Positions 55,271-62,634 of a stretch of 64,000 nt of DNA are shown here, piece after piece. Below the pieces are notes generated by a model. It was not told the DNA's origin. It saw nothing but the letters and a program-made list of their open reading frames with translations, and did not search any database. How positions within the stretch are numbered: the first letter of the stretch is position 1; each line of letters starts with the position of its first letter. Location: the NCBI RefSeq assembly GCF_000770675.1, contig NZ_AVBG01000001.1:434001-498000 (forward strand), in the 5' to 3' direction. The stretch comes from Pontibacillus chungwhensis BH030062 (lineage in GTDB: Bacteria; Bacillota; Bacilli; Bacillales; BH030062). A program made the translations under genes and the position numbers.

Positions 55271-55339
55271 ATTATAAGCAGATACAGAGAAAGTGTCAAA
55301 TTATATTCATTACAATCTATTAATTAGAATGATTATTAC
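55271..55339 (-). promoter_or_regulatory. fur promoter with two PerR/Fur-like boxes
   Basis: Minus strand TTGACA (55294-55299), 17 bases, TATAAT (55271-55276): a perfect sigma-A promoter. Upstream are two 15-base sites that match the PerR box TTATAATNATTATAA at 13 of 15 positions each: 55301-55315 and 55325-55339, centres 24 bases apart, the first touching the -35. fur is a PerR target in B. subtilis; autoregulation by Fur is the alternative. Confidence 0.7.
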
Positions 55340-55348
55340 CTAAAAATT

Positions 55349-55990
55349 TTAATGACCATAGATAAATTCTACTACAGCCTTTAACGCACCAGGCGATACA
55401 TAAGACTCTATAATGGATGCAATGCTAAGCACCGCAAACAAGATAACAAAGATTGCGCCGTATCTCATTAAAGGAGGTAATAATGGCTGATGCCCTTTCT
55501 TGGCCATGAGCTTTTGTAGTAATGTAAAAGAGAAAATCATCGCAATGCTTCCTGCCATAATATAGACAGGAATGATAATCAAGTTTTGAGGGGCGATCGA
55601 AGCCGCTGCCATGAACAACCCTTTCCATCCCATTTGATTAACAAGAAAACCCACTGAAAACCCAACTACGATGCCTTTCATGAACAACAAGATCCAAATA
55701 ATCGGCATCCCAATCACTGACATACCCAGAATAAAAATAAGTAGCAAATATTTCATATGGTAAAAGAAACTACTCTTTAAAAGGCTTTGGGCGTCACTTA
55801 CCGTCCCACCCATCATTTGTTCAAAGAATTGATCAAGATAAAAAAACAAATCCTGCTTCTGAATGACGTTCATACTATTTACGATTACAGCTCCAAAAAC
55901 GATTCCTATTAAAAATAGCAAGCTAGTAAATACATATATACTAGCATTTTCCCGAACGTGTTGAGAGGCGGCGTATCCTTTGGCGTACAT
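55349..55990 (-). CDS. spoIIM: Stage II sporulation protein M
   Basis: 213 residues, five membrane helices; SIYVFTSLLFLIGIVFG near 17 and a central QNLIIIPVYIMAG match SpoIIM. With SpoIID and SpoIIP it forms the mother-cell machine that drives engulfment. Adjacent to fur as in B. subtilis. ATG start after GGAGG. Confidence 0.92.
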   Translation of the reverse strand: MYAKGYAASQHVRENASIYVFTSLLFLIGIVFGAVIVNSMNVIQKQDLFFYLDQFFEQMMGGTVSDAQSLLKSSFFYHMKYLLLIFILGMSVIGMPIIWILLFMKGIVVGFSVGFLVNQMGWKGLFMAAASIAPQNLIIIPVYIMAGSIAMIFSFTLLQKLMAKKGHQPLLPPLMRYGAIFVILFAVLSIASIIESYVSPGALKAVVEFIYGH

Positions 55991-56080
55991 AAGAATCCTC
56001 CATTTCTAGCGATCTGTTCTAGTTATTAGGTATTCTATGAAGGATTCTCTTAATATAGACCAAAGAAGAGAGATACTTTT

Positions 56081-57235
56081 CTATCTCTCTTTTTTTATTC
56101 TTCCGTATGTACCTCCACCACCCGCTTCAACTGCTACATGTCCTGAACGATTTCTTACAATTGTATAAGCTAATGATGATGGTACAACCTCTTCAAGGTC
56201 TTTCTCAGAACAATGATGAAGAACATTCATTTCTGTACCAAAGGCTTTTAATAACTTTTTCATTGTTTTTGGCCCGAGTTTTGGCAAATACTCTAGTGGG
56301 ATTTGATAGATGTAGGGAGGCCTCTTTCTTTTATATCCCCCCTCCTTTGTCAACTCACTAATCCGGTCTGCCACTCCTTTTACCACAGCCGCTTCCTCAC
56401 AGTCACAATTCCCGGGGTCCTGTAAGCACGCATTACAAACGGTCGTGTAATATTTACCAAGTAAAGGATTCATTCCATAATTAGCAACAATCCTTCTCCC
56501 TTGTAATTCGTGAAGAGAGAGCACAAATTCTTTAAACGTACATCGTTCCATTTTAATACTCTGGTATTCGCGAGCGATTTTAGGAAGCGAATGGGCGTCT
56601 GAATTTGTTAGAAAAGAGTACGGAGAAAGTTCTTCTATCCCTTCCGCCATCGTGGTGTCTGCACTTAGACCAAGTTCTACACCATCAATCAATTGGGGAT
56701 GAAATACTTCTTCAAGAGATTGTATAACCCCCTTCCCATACAAACTCTTAAAAGGAGTAAAAATATGAGCCGGAATGAATATCCCTCCTTCAGCTTTCAC
56801 ATAATTCTGAAGGTCCCTTGCCGGTCCATACATTCGTTGAGAACTTAACGTTATATTCGTCACACGCTCGCTAAGCCAAACCGTGAAGCGCTGCATAGCT
56901 TCCATAGTCGGAAAATAACATAAAACATGGATCGGCCCCTGACAGTGCTCATCGTATACTTCCACCTCACAACCTAAAAGAAGCGTTAAAGGACCATAAC
57001 GTATACCACCTTCTGAAAGCTCAGTCGCTTTCCCTTCTTTAATAAGATGAAGGATCTCTGCCTGCACATCAGGTACATGGCTATCTATCACTCCTACCAT
57101 GTCTAATCCTTTTTGATAAGCAGCATGTTCCACAATATTTGTAAGAGTCAACTTGTCAGATGCAGTAATTTTAACCGGATCTCCGTAAATGGTTCTTCCA
57201 ATATGAACATGAAGATCTGCAAAATAAGACTGCAT
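56081..57235 (-). CDS. Endonuclease Q family protein (PHP-type)
   Basis: 384 residues: PHP fold with FADLHVHIG near the N-terminus, VIDSHVPDV, the metal-binding NSDAHSL near 223, a four-cysteine zinc cluster CNACLQDPGNCDC near 288, and a C-terminal helix-hairpin-helix with LPKLGPKTMKKLLK near 340. This is the architecture of EndoQ, which cuts 5' of deaminated bases; a Bacillus pumilus homologue is biochemically known. B. subtilis keeps only a remnant (yqxK region). ATG start overlapping the nudF stop (TAATG); 20 more upstream codons lie in nudF and are rejected. Confidence 0.88.
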   Translation of the reverse strand: MQSYFADLHVHIGRTIYGDPVKITASDKLTLTNIVEHAAYQKGLDMVGVIDSHVPDVQAEILHLIKEGKATELSEGGIRYGPLTLLLGCEVEVYDEHCQGPIHVLCYFPTMEAMQRFTVWLSERVTNITLSSQRMYGPARDLQNYVKAEGGIFIPAHIFTPFKSLYGKGVIQSLEEVFHPQLIDGVELGLSADTTMAEGIEELSPYSFLTNSDAHSLPKIAREYQSIKMERCTFKEFVLSLHELQGRRIVANYGMNPLLGKYYTTVCNACLQDPGNCDCEEAAVVKGVADRISELTKEGGYKRKRPPYIYQIPLEYLPKLGPKTMKKLLKAFGTEMNVLHHCSEKDLEEVVPSSLAYTIVRNRSGHVAVEAGGGGTYGRIKKER

Positions 57236-57783
57236 TATGACATTAAACCCTTTAGCTTCACATAAAGAAGGGCGTAAGCTGTTTTCGCATCCCATATTCT
57301 CTGCTCTCTTTCCATTTCTTCTGCTTCTTGTAATGATGCTTCGATCAACTCAACAAATTCATCTTCATCTCCATCTAATTTGTTCTCTGCTTTCTTTAGA
57401 TCCTTCGCAAGATATAAATGAACGATTTCATCCGCAAAACCAGGTGATGTAGAGAAAGAGGTAACAAACTCAAGGGACTCTGTAGTATACCCCGTCTCTT
57501 CCTCCAGCTCCCTTTTTGCTGTCTCATCAGGACCTTCTCCTGGCTCTAGTTTACCAGCCGGGATCTCAACCACTGAGCGCTCTAACGCTTTTCGGTATTG
57601 CTCAACAAAGACCATCTTTCCCTCTGGAGTAATAGGGATAATAGCCACGGCACCAGGATGTTTAATGAGTTCTCTTTTCGATGTATTTCCATCAGGCAAC
57701 GAAACATCGTCCACCTGAAGGGAAATCACCTTCCCCTTATAGATTGATTCTGTATGTACGGTTTTTTCTTCGAATTTTTTCAT
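57235..57783 (-). CDS. nudF: ADP-ribose pyrophosphatase (Nudix)
   Basis: Hydrolyses ADP-ribose to AMP and ribose-5-phosphate. 182 residues; the Nudix box GKLEPGEGPDETAKRELEEE continues into TGY near residues 77-99 with all Nudix glutamates. VEQYRKALERSVVEIPAGKL before it is typical of NudF. First of the nudF-endoQ pair. ATG start, divergent from yqkF. Confidence 0.93.
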   Translation of the reverse strand: MKKFEEKTVHTESIYKGKVISLQVDDVSLPDGNTSKRELIKHPGAVAIIPITPEGKMVFVEQYRKALERSVVEIPAGKLEPGEGPDETAKRELEEETGYTTESLEFVTSFSTSPGFADEIVHLYLAKDLKKAENKLDGDEDEFVELIEASLQEAEEMEREQRIWDAKTAYALLYVKLKGLMS

Positions 57784-57919
57784 GAATATATAGCTCCTCT
57801 CAAGAGTTGTAACGTATTGATATTTTAACTTACCCTATTTTAGGGAAAGGTGTAACAGTTGAGTCTTCCAAAGGACCCTTTTAAAATGAAACTACCTTAA
57901 ACAGAAAGGATGATAGATC

Positions 57920-58840
57920 TTGAATAAACGACAACTAGGCTCCTCTAATTTGATGGTATCAGAAATTGGATTGGGTTGCATGACTTTAGGAACAGATGAA
58001 AAGAAAGCGACAGACATCGTAAACCGCGCGCTAGACGCAGGCATTAATTACTTAGATACGGCAGACTTATATAACTTTGGACGTAATGAAGAGATTGTCG
58101 GTAAAGCTTTAAAAGGAAAAAGAGATGAAGTTATTTTAGGAACGAAAGGAGGTAACCACTTTGACCGAGAGCAAGAAGATTGGTATTGGGATCCTTCCAA
58201 ATCCTATATTAAAGACGCGGTAAAAAATAGTTTACATCGTTTAGGGACAGATTATATTGACCTTTATCAATTACACGGTGGAACGATTGATGATCCAATT
58301 GACGAAACTATAGCTGCATTTGACGAATTGGTTCAGGAAGGTCTCATCCGTTACTACGGAATCTCTTCAATCCGACCGAACGTTATCCGAGAATATGTTA
58401 AGCGTTCAAATATTGTGAGTGTCATGATGCAATACAGCCTACTAGACCGACGTCCGGAAGAAGAAATTCTGGACTTGCTTAACGAAAATCGAATTAGCGT
58501 ACTGGCCAGAGGTCCATTGGCTAAAGGGATGCTAAGTAATAATGGCCTCGAAAAAGTTCAAGAAAAGGCGCAGGAAGGCTACTTATCCTATTCTCAAGAA
58601 GAAGTGAAACATATGATCGAGCATTTATTAGGCCATTCTTCTGACGAACGCTCATTACAAGCTTTAGCGTTGCAATACGTCCTCCAAGATCCTACTGTTT
58701 CAACTGCTGTGTTTGGAGCAAGTTCTATTAAACAATTAGAACGAAACCTTTCTATGTTAGAAGCACCTCCTTTAACAAAGGATGTATATGCGCAGCTTCA
58801 ACAGATTACGAGACCCAATGTTTACCAAAAACACCGCTAA
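57920..58840 (+). CDS. yqkF: Aldo/keto reductase (YqkF-like)
   Basis: NADPH-dependent reductase of the AKR superfamily, 306 residues. Catalytic tetrad parts: YLDTADLYNFG (Asp and Tyr, near 45-55), TKGGNHF (Lys near 76) and LYQLHGG (His near 118); NADPH-binding FGASSIKQLERN near the C-terminus. Substrate unknown. TTG start after AAAGGATG. Synteny with nudF supports YqkF. Confidence 0.88.
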   Translation: MNKRQLGSSNLMVSEIGLGCMTLGTDEKKATDIVNRALDAGINYLDTADLYNFGRNEEIVGKALKGKRDEVILGTKGGNHFDREQEDWYWDPSKSYIKDAVKNSLHRLGTDYIDLYQLHGGTIDDPIDETIAAFDELVQEGLIRYYGISSIRPNVIREYVKRSNIVSVMMQYSLLDRRPEEEILDLLNENRISVLARGPLAKGMLSNNGLEKVQEKAQEGYLSYSQEEVKHMIEHLLGHSSDERSLQALALQYVLQDPTVSTAVFGASSIKQLERNLSMLEAPPLTKDVYAQLQQITRPNVYQKHR

Positions 58841-58862
58841 ACTAAAAAACAATTCTAATTTC

Positions 58863-58895
58863 AAGAAGCTCCTCACATAGTGCGAGGAGCTTCTT
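58863..58895. terminator. Terminator between yqkF and the aldehyde dehydrogenase
   Basis: AAGAAGCTCCTC pairs perfectly with GAGGAGCTTCTT over nine bases, followed by TTGTTAG; may also end the convergent dehydrogenase gene. Confidence 0.8.
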
Positions 58896-58955
58896 TGTTA
58901 GTAGACATTCAAATTTTAGAGATGGAGAACGATCTTCATCTATTGTGAACAGTTA

Positions 58956-60407
58956 TTAAAAAGGGTATTCCCTATACTCAGATTGAACACTAATCCACTT
59001 AACAGTTGTAAATTTATCTATAGCCCATTCTCCGCCAAATCGGCCAATCCCAGACTGTTTCTCTCCACCAAATGCAACATGGGCTTCATCATTAACGGAT
59101 TGATCGTTAATGTGGATCATTCCCGTTTCAATACGTTTGGCAACTTCAATTCCACGGTACCGATCGGTTGTAAAGATTGATCCGCTTAAGCCATAAGGAG
59201 AATCGTTAGCAATCTGGATAGCTTCTTCTTCATCTTTCACCTTTATTAGTGCAGCCACTGGACCAAAAATTTCATTCTTGGCAATTGGCATATCGTTCGT
59301 CACATTAGACAACACCACTGGATGCATAAGGTTACCTTCTACCTTCCCTCCTAATAACTTTCTCGCTCCTTGATTTACACTTTCTTCAACGTCTTCTTGA
59401 ATTCGCTCTACAGCTTCTTGGTTAATCACAGGCCCGACTACTGTATCATCATCAGCAGGATCTCCTGCTTTTAGGCTCTCTACTTTATTCTTAAAGGCCT
59501 CTGTAAACTTATCATAGATGCTCTCATGAATAAGAATACGATTTAGAGACATACAAATTTGCCCTTGATGCAAGAACTTACCGAACGCAGCCGCTTGAAC
59601 AGCCCGGTCAATATCCGCATCTTTTAACACGAGCATTGCATTATTCCCACCTAATTCTAAGGCAGTGTCTTTCAGATGTTTACCAGCCAACTCCCCAATA
59701 TGACTACCTACTTCAGTGGATCCGGTAAAGGAAATTAATTTAGGGGTTGAATGTTCCACGAATGCATCGCCAATTTCAGAGCCTCGTCCCACTAATACAT
59801 TAATGACTCCCTCCGGGAATCCTGCCTCATGGAACAAGTCTGCAATTAATAAACCAGATGTGACTGGTGTATCAGAAGCTGGCTTAACCACAACCGTATT
59901 TCCAGTTGCAATGGCTGGCGCTATAGAGCGAAGTGCTAAATGAAACGGGAAGTTCCATGGTCCAATTACGCCGATTACTCCTTTTGCAGAACGGTGAACA
60001 TAGTTGTCTTTACCAGGAACATTTGACGGCAGGATTGTCCCTTCCATACGAGTTGGGAAAGAACTGGCTTCCTTCACAATCGCGAGCGCTGCTTGAAATT
60101 CCACTTGTGATTTAACCTTTGTACTCCCCGATTCTTTAACAAGCCATCCAACGATTTCCTCTTTTCGATCATTCATAATCTTAAGCAACCGATCAAAATA
60201 AGCTTGCTTCTCCGCAGGTCTTAATGATGCCCAACCAGACTGTGCCTTCTCAGCATAATCATATGCCTCATTTAAATCATCTACATTTGCTGACTGAATC
60301 GTTTGAATTAATTCGTTTGAATATGGATTATAATTTTCTACGGTTTTTTCACTAGAACCCTGTTTCCATGTTCCATTTATATACTGTTGAGTAAAAGATG
60401 TACTCAT
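58956..60407 (-). CDS. NAD(P)-dependent aldehyde dehydrogenase
   Basis: 483 residues of the ALDH superfamily: catalytic glutamate in LELGGNNAML near 247, nucleophile cysteine in GQICMSLNR near 281, SFTGSTEVG near 225 for cofactor binding, and GPWNFP near 150. Closest in feel to benzaldehyde/vanillin dehydrogenases (YfmT group), but specificity cannot be read from the sequence. It is not part of the B. subtilis yqk cluster, so probably an insertion. ATG follows GAGGAGGC. Confidence 0.88.
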   Translation of the reverse strand: MSTSFTQQYINGTWKQGSSEKTVENYNPYSNELIQTIQSANVDDLNEAYDYAEKAQSGWASLRPAEKQAYFDRLLKIMNDRKEEIVGWLVKESGSTKVKSQVEFQAALAIVKEASSFPTRMEGTILPSNVPGKDNYVHRSAKGVIGVIGPWNFPFHLALRSIAPAIATGNTVVVKPASDTPVTSGLLIADLFHEAGFPEGVINVLVGRGSEIGDAFVEHSTPKLISFTGSTEVGSHIGELAGKHLKDTALELGGNNAMLVLKDADIDRAVQAAAFGKFLHQGQICMSLNRILIHESIYDKFTEAFKNKVESLKAGDPADDDTVVGPVINQEAVERIQEDVEESVNQGARKLLGGKVEGNLMHPVVLSNVTNDMPIAKNEIFGPVAALIKVKDEEEAIQIANDSPYGLSGSIFTTDRYRGIEVAKRIETGMIHINDQSVNDEAHVAFGGEKQSGIGRFGGEWAIDKFTTVKWISVQSEYREYPF

Positions 60408-60578
60408 CGTTTTGCCTCCTCAAAATAGAATGCTCTCTTGGTTTATCCATTTCCCCTCGAATTAAAACCATTTCGAGCCTATTCATCCTTTTTAAAGATG
60501 AGAAGGACTTCCCTTTTGTTTACTCAACTAAAGATCAGTAACCCTAAAAACTCGAAGTCGAGACATGTTAGTAGGGTT

Positions 60579-60752
60579 GGGGCCGTTATGAGTTGGGAGC
60601 TAGGGGTGTCTGGGGAACGACTCGCTTTCCGCAGGCGAGCTGTCGAGCCTCCTCACTCACTTCGTTCGCTCCGGGGTCTCGTCGACCTCTTTCTCCTGCA
60701 GGAGTCTCCCCGCTCCCCAGATACCCCTTATCAGAAGTTGTAGAACGGCCCC
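60579..60752. repeat. Large GC-rich palindromic repeat, copy 1 of a close pair
   Basis: 174 bases bounded by GGGGCCGTT and AACGGCCCC, with nested pairs GGGGTGTCTGGGGA against TCCCCAGATACCCC and an inner CTCCTGCAGGAG. The core contains AACGACTCGCTTTCCGCAGG and TCACTTCGTTCGCTCC. No gene. GC content is clearly above the flanks. Same family as 39705-39915 and 23602-23725. Confidence 0.8.
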
Positions 60753-60788
60753 GCAGCTCAAGCATGGCAGAGCTTCAACAATCCCCTC

Positions 60789-61011
60789 CCCTTATGTAGC
60801 ATGCTTCCGTTCCCTCTATATATGGCAAAGGTGGTTCGGGAAATTGCGAGACTCCTGCGGCAGTAGGAGCCTCGGGGAGACCCCACAGAGAGCGTAGCGA
60901 ACGAGGAGGCTTCCCAGCTCGCCGCGGAAAGCGAGTGATTTCCCGAACCACCTTATCCTCAATTTGAGCCAACGGAAGTATTCTCTCAACTTCAAATCTT
61001 CCACATAAGGG
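60789..61011. repeat. Large GC-rich palindromic repeat, copy 2, with terminal inverted repeats
   Basis: 223 bases ending in perfect 9-bp inverted repeats CCCTTATGT / ACATAAGGG. Inside, subterminal CTTCCGTT pairs with AACGGAAG and GGTGGTTCGGGAAAT (near 60830) pairs with ATTTCCCGAACCACC (near 60938). The core has CGAGACTCCTGCGGCAG and GCGTAGCGAACGAGGAGG. MITE-like; no transposase or ORF. It lies 36 bases after copy 1. Together the two account for the 790-base gap before the toxin gene. Confidence 0.8.
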
Positions 61012-61113
61012 AGCTTATGCAGAAGAGTCACCTCGGCAAATGGAAAGGGAGGGTTCGTTCCTTTGACCCACTTCAAAGGAAACCACTAGCGTTCTTATGT
61101 ACTAACGACAAAC

Positions 61114-61132
61114 ACCATAATTATGGTATAAT
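61114..61132 (+). promoter_or_regulatory. Promoter of the small toxin gene
   Basis: TGGTATAAT (61124-61132) is an extended -10; a weak -35 (ACGACA) lies 16 bases up. The promoter includes a 14-bp palindrome ACCATAATTATGGT (61114-61127). Transcription would start near 61139. Confidence 0.6.
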
Positions 61133-61196
61133 TAGGAAAGATCTCGTCTCTCTATATGACAAGGGTGGTCGGCTAACCCCTATCCGGAAGGGGGTG

Positions 61197-61313
61197 ATGC
61201 CTATCGACGCATATCAAGTAATCATGGTGATGTTTTCGTTTGGTATGTTCGTCCTTTCGCTTCTTAGCTTTGTTGTGAAAATTGTAACAGAGTTATTAAA
61301 GCATAAAAAATAG
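61197..61313 (+). CDS. Putative holin-like toxin (predicted type I toxin)
   Basis: 38 residues: MPIDAYQVIMVMFSFGMF plus a hydrophobic helix and a basic KHKK end, the pattern of the Firmicutes 'putative holin-like toxin' group (Hol_Tox), small membrane peptides thought to act as type I toxins. The ribosome site AGGGGGTG overlaps a 5' hairpin (ACCCCT near 61176 with AGGGG near 61089+100), which would limit translation. A predicted antisense RNA overlaps its 3' end. The open frame extends 60 codons upstream through leader and repeat; that part is not believable coding sequence. Confidence 0.72.
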   Translation: MPIDAYQVIMVMFSFGMFVLSLLSFVVKIVTELLKHKK

Positions 61314-61414
61314 ACCTCCCTTCACACGTTTATGCAGGAGAGGTCTATTCATATGGGCCGATCCTCTTAAGTAGAGAGAACGTAGATCATACGACCACAG
61401 TTGCAGCTGTGGTC
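61305..61414 (-). ncRNA. Predicted antisense RNA (type I antitoxin)
   Basis: A minus-strand TATAAT (61421-61426) would start an RNA near 61414 with a stable 5' hairpin (ACGACCACAG arms). About 100 bases later GACCTC-type stem (61309-61318 with 61340-61349) is followed by TTTTTT inside the toxin stop region, a good minus-strand terminator. The RNA would be complementary to the last codons and the 3' tail of the toxin mRNA, as in txpA/RatA-type systems. Promoter -35 is poor; not proven. Confidence 0.5.
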
Positions 61415-61420
61415 GTTTTT
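61391..61420 (+). terminator. Terminator of the toxin mRNA
   Basis: ACGACCACAG pairs perfectly with CTGTGGTCGT over six bases, followed by TTTTTATT. Confidence 0.85.
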
Positions 61421-61482
61421 ATTATATGCTTTCTACTTTTATAATACCACATCTTTACACAATAAAAACACGTATTTACCGG

Positions 61483-61719
61483 TTACTTTTTAAAGTTTTC
61501 CCAATCGAGACTGCTATCATTTAATAGCTCTTCAAAGCTTTTGTTTGCTTCACGTTGTTTTCGTTCCTCGATTCTCTTTTGTTTTTCTTCTTCTTTACGT
61601 TTTTCTTCTTGTTTCTTTAGATCTGCTTTTTTAGATTGAAGCTGCTTAACAAGATCATCTTGAAGAAGGTCTTTCAATGTCCCTTCTTCCTCGTGTTCCC
61701 GCCTTTTCTTACCCAACAA
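61483..61719 (-). CDS. yqkE: YqkE family protein (DUF3886)
   Basis: About 78 residues, extremely charged: a coiled-coil-like stretch of Lys/Glu/Arg (KKADLKKQEEKRKEEEKQKR) and a conserved end KSFEELLNDSSLDWENFKK. Matches YqkE/DUF3886 of unknown function. I place the start at one of two TTG codons (61719 or 61716) six or nine bases after AAGGAG; the ATG 14 codons upstream lies inside yqkB. It overlaps the yqkB stop, so the two are coupled. Confidence 0.78.
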   Translation of the reverse strand: MLGKKRREHEEEGTLKDLLQDDLVKQLQSKKADLKKQEEKRKEEEKQKRIEERKQREANKSFEELLNDSSLDWENFKK

Positions 61720-62047
61720 ACTCCACTCCTTTTTGAATAACTCTAGAAGATAACGAAGCATTTAGCATTTGGTTCGGACTCTTTAAGCGGAACAAACGTC
61801 CCGTCCATTCCAGTTTCATCTCTGGTTCGAAAAAGGTTTTTTGCTGTTCATCTATAACGATCTTGTACTGATCATTCTCTACCACTTCATCATATTGTGT
61901 CGTTTCATTTGTGAAATACATAATACGAACGCCATTCACCCCACATCCACAACCTTCAATATCATAATAAAGACGTAAGATAGGATGACCTTCTATTTGT
62001 AATAACCGTAACTGTTCTAATGCTTCGTCCATTATAGTTAATTTCAT
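61709..62047 (-). CDS. yqkB: HesB/IscA-like iron-sulfur family protein (YqkB)
   Basis: 112 residues of the HesB-like fold: LRLYYDIEGCGCGVNGVRI near 24 contains the CGCG cysteines, and FRLKSPNQMLN near 86 is the family tail. Members are linked to iron-sulfur cluster assembly, but YqkB itself is uncharacterised and only one cysteine pair is present. ATG after AGAGGTGGTAG. First of yqkB-yqkE. Confidence 0.82.
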   Translation of the reverse strand: MKLTIMDEALEQLRLLQIEGHPILRLYYDIEGCGCGVNGVRIMYFTNETTQYDEVVENDQYKIVIDEQQKTFFEPEMKLEWTGRLFRLKSPNQMLNASLSSRVIQKGVEFVG

Positions 62048-62258
62048 TTTACTACCACCTCTTATCTCTTTTCATCTTATAAAATCATAACATGTTGAGC
62101 AAGAGTTTCGATTGTTCTGTATAAATCGCCTACATCCCAGATTTAAATTTTGTGCGTACTATACAAAATACGAATATTTCTTTCCGAAAGAAGGGTATAG
62201 CCTATTAAACGCATAATTATGATAAAGAAAACAGAAAAGATTTTAGGAGGAGATAAAG

Positions 62259-62504
62259 ATGAAATTGCAAGTGAAAAAACCAATCTTTGCAGAGTCAGCA
62301 AGTCTTTTTGTTAATACCATAAGCGAGTACGAAGATACAGTACTATTAAAAAAAGATCACTGGGTAGTGGATGCTAAAAGTCTCCTTGGGGTGTTAGCGG
62401 TATCCTTACAACCAGGCCAAACAGTCGAATTTGATGTTCAAGGAACTAATGAAGAAGCGATTAAACAATCTCTTATTGAAAAAGATTTATTTAAGGAAGC
62501 ATAA
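62259..62504 (+). CDS. HPr-like protein lacking the phosphorylated histidine
   Basis: 81 residues aligning end to end with HPr. The active-site run GIHARPA is replaced by PIFAESA, so His15 is Phe10, Arg17 is Glu12 and Pro18 is Ser13; PTS phosphotransfer is impossible. The regulatory serine site is kept: DAKSLLGVLAVSL, Ser41 equivalent to HPr Ser46, the HPr-kinase target. This recalls Crh, which has Gln at position 15, but is more diverged. A regulatory role as a CcpA co-factor is conceivable, not shown. ATG seven bases after AGGAGGAG. Not in an operon. Confidence 0.78.
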   Translation: MKLQVKKPIFAESASLFVNTISEYEDTVLLKKDHWVVDAKSLLGVLAVSLQPGQTVEFDVQGTNEEAIKQSLIEKDLFKEA

Positions 62505-62515
62505 TTTAAAATCAA

Positions 62516-62566
62516 AGTCGCCCAAAGAAGAGTACAAGTCCATATGCGCTCTTTTTTGGAGCGACT
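62516..62566. terminator. Shared hairpin terminator after the HPr-like gene and the polymerase
   Basis: AGTCGC pairs with GCGACT and CCAAAGAAGAG with CTCTTTTTTGG (one G-U), giving a long stem; moderately T-rich on both sides (TCTACATTTT and TTTGATTTT). Confidence 0.7.
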
Positions 62567-62574
62567 TCTACATT

Positions 62575-62634
62575 TTAATAAATGACAGTCGTATGGCCGC
62601 GAATATTCACAACAACCCCTTTCTTATTCTGCAT
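62575..62634 (-). CDS. Possible 19-codon ORF coupled to the polymerase gene
   Basis: ATG lies six bases after AGGAGGTC, inside the last codons of the polymerase gene, and reads MQNKKGVVVNIRGHTTVIY to TAA. An excellent ribosome site and overlap suggest translation, but the peptide matches nothing I know. In related SOS polymerase operons a small YolD- or YqzH-type gene follows; this is far shorter and may be a remnant. Confidence 0.35.
   Translation of the reverse strand: MQNKKGVVVNIRGHTTVIY

Noticed and set aside
60438-61076. Several overlapping ORFs of 65-101 codons on both strands
   Set aside because: All are translations of the two palindromic repeat copies; none has a ribosome site and they mirror each other across the palindromes.
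61017-61196. Upstream extension of the toxin ORF by 60 codons
   Set aside because: Crosses the promoter and the leader hairpin; the good ribosome site is directly before the ATG at 61197.
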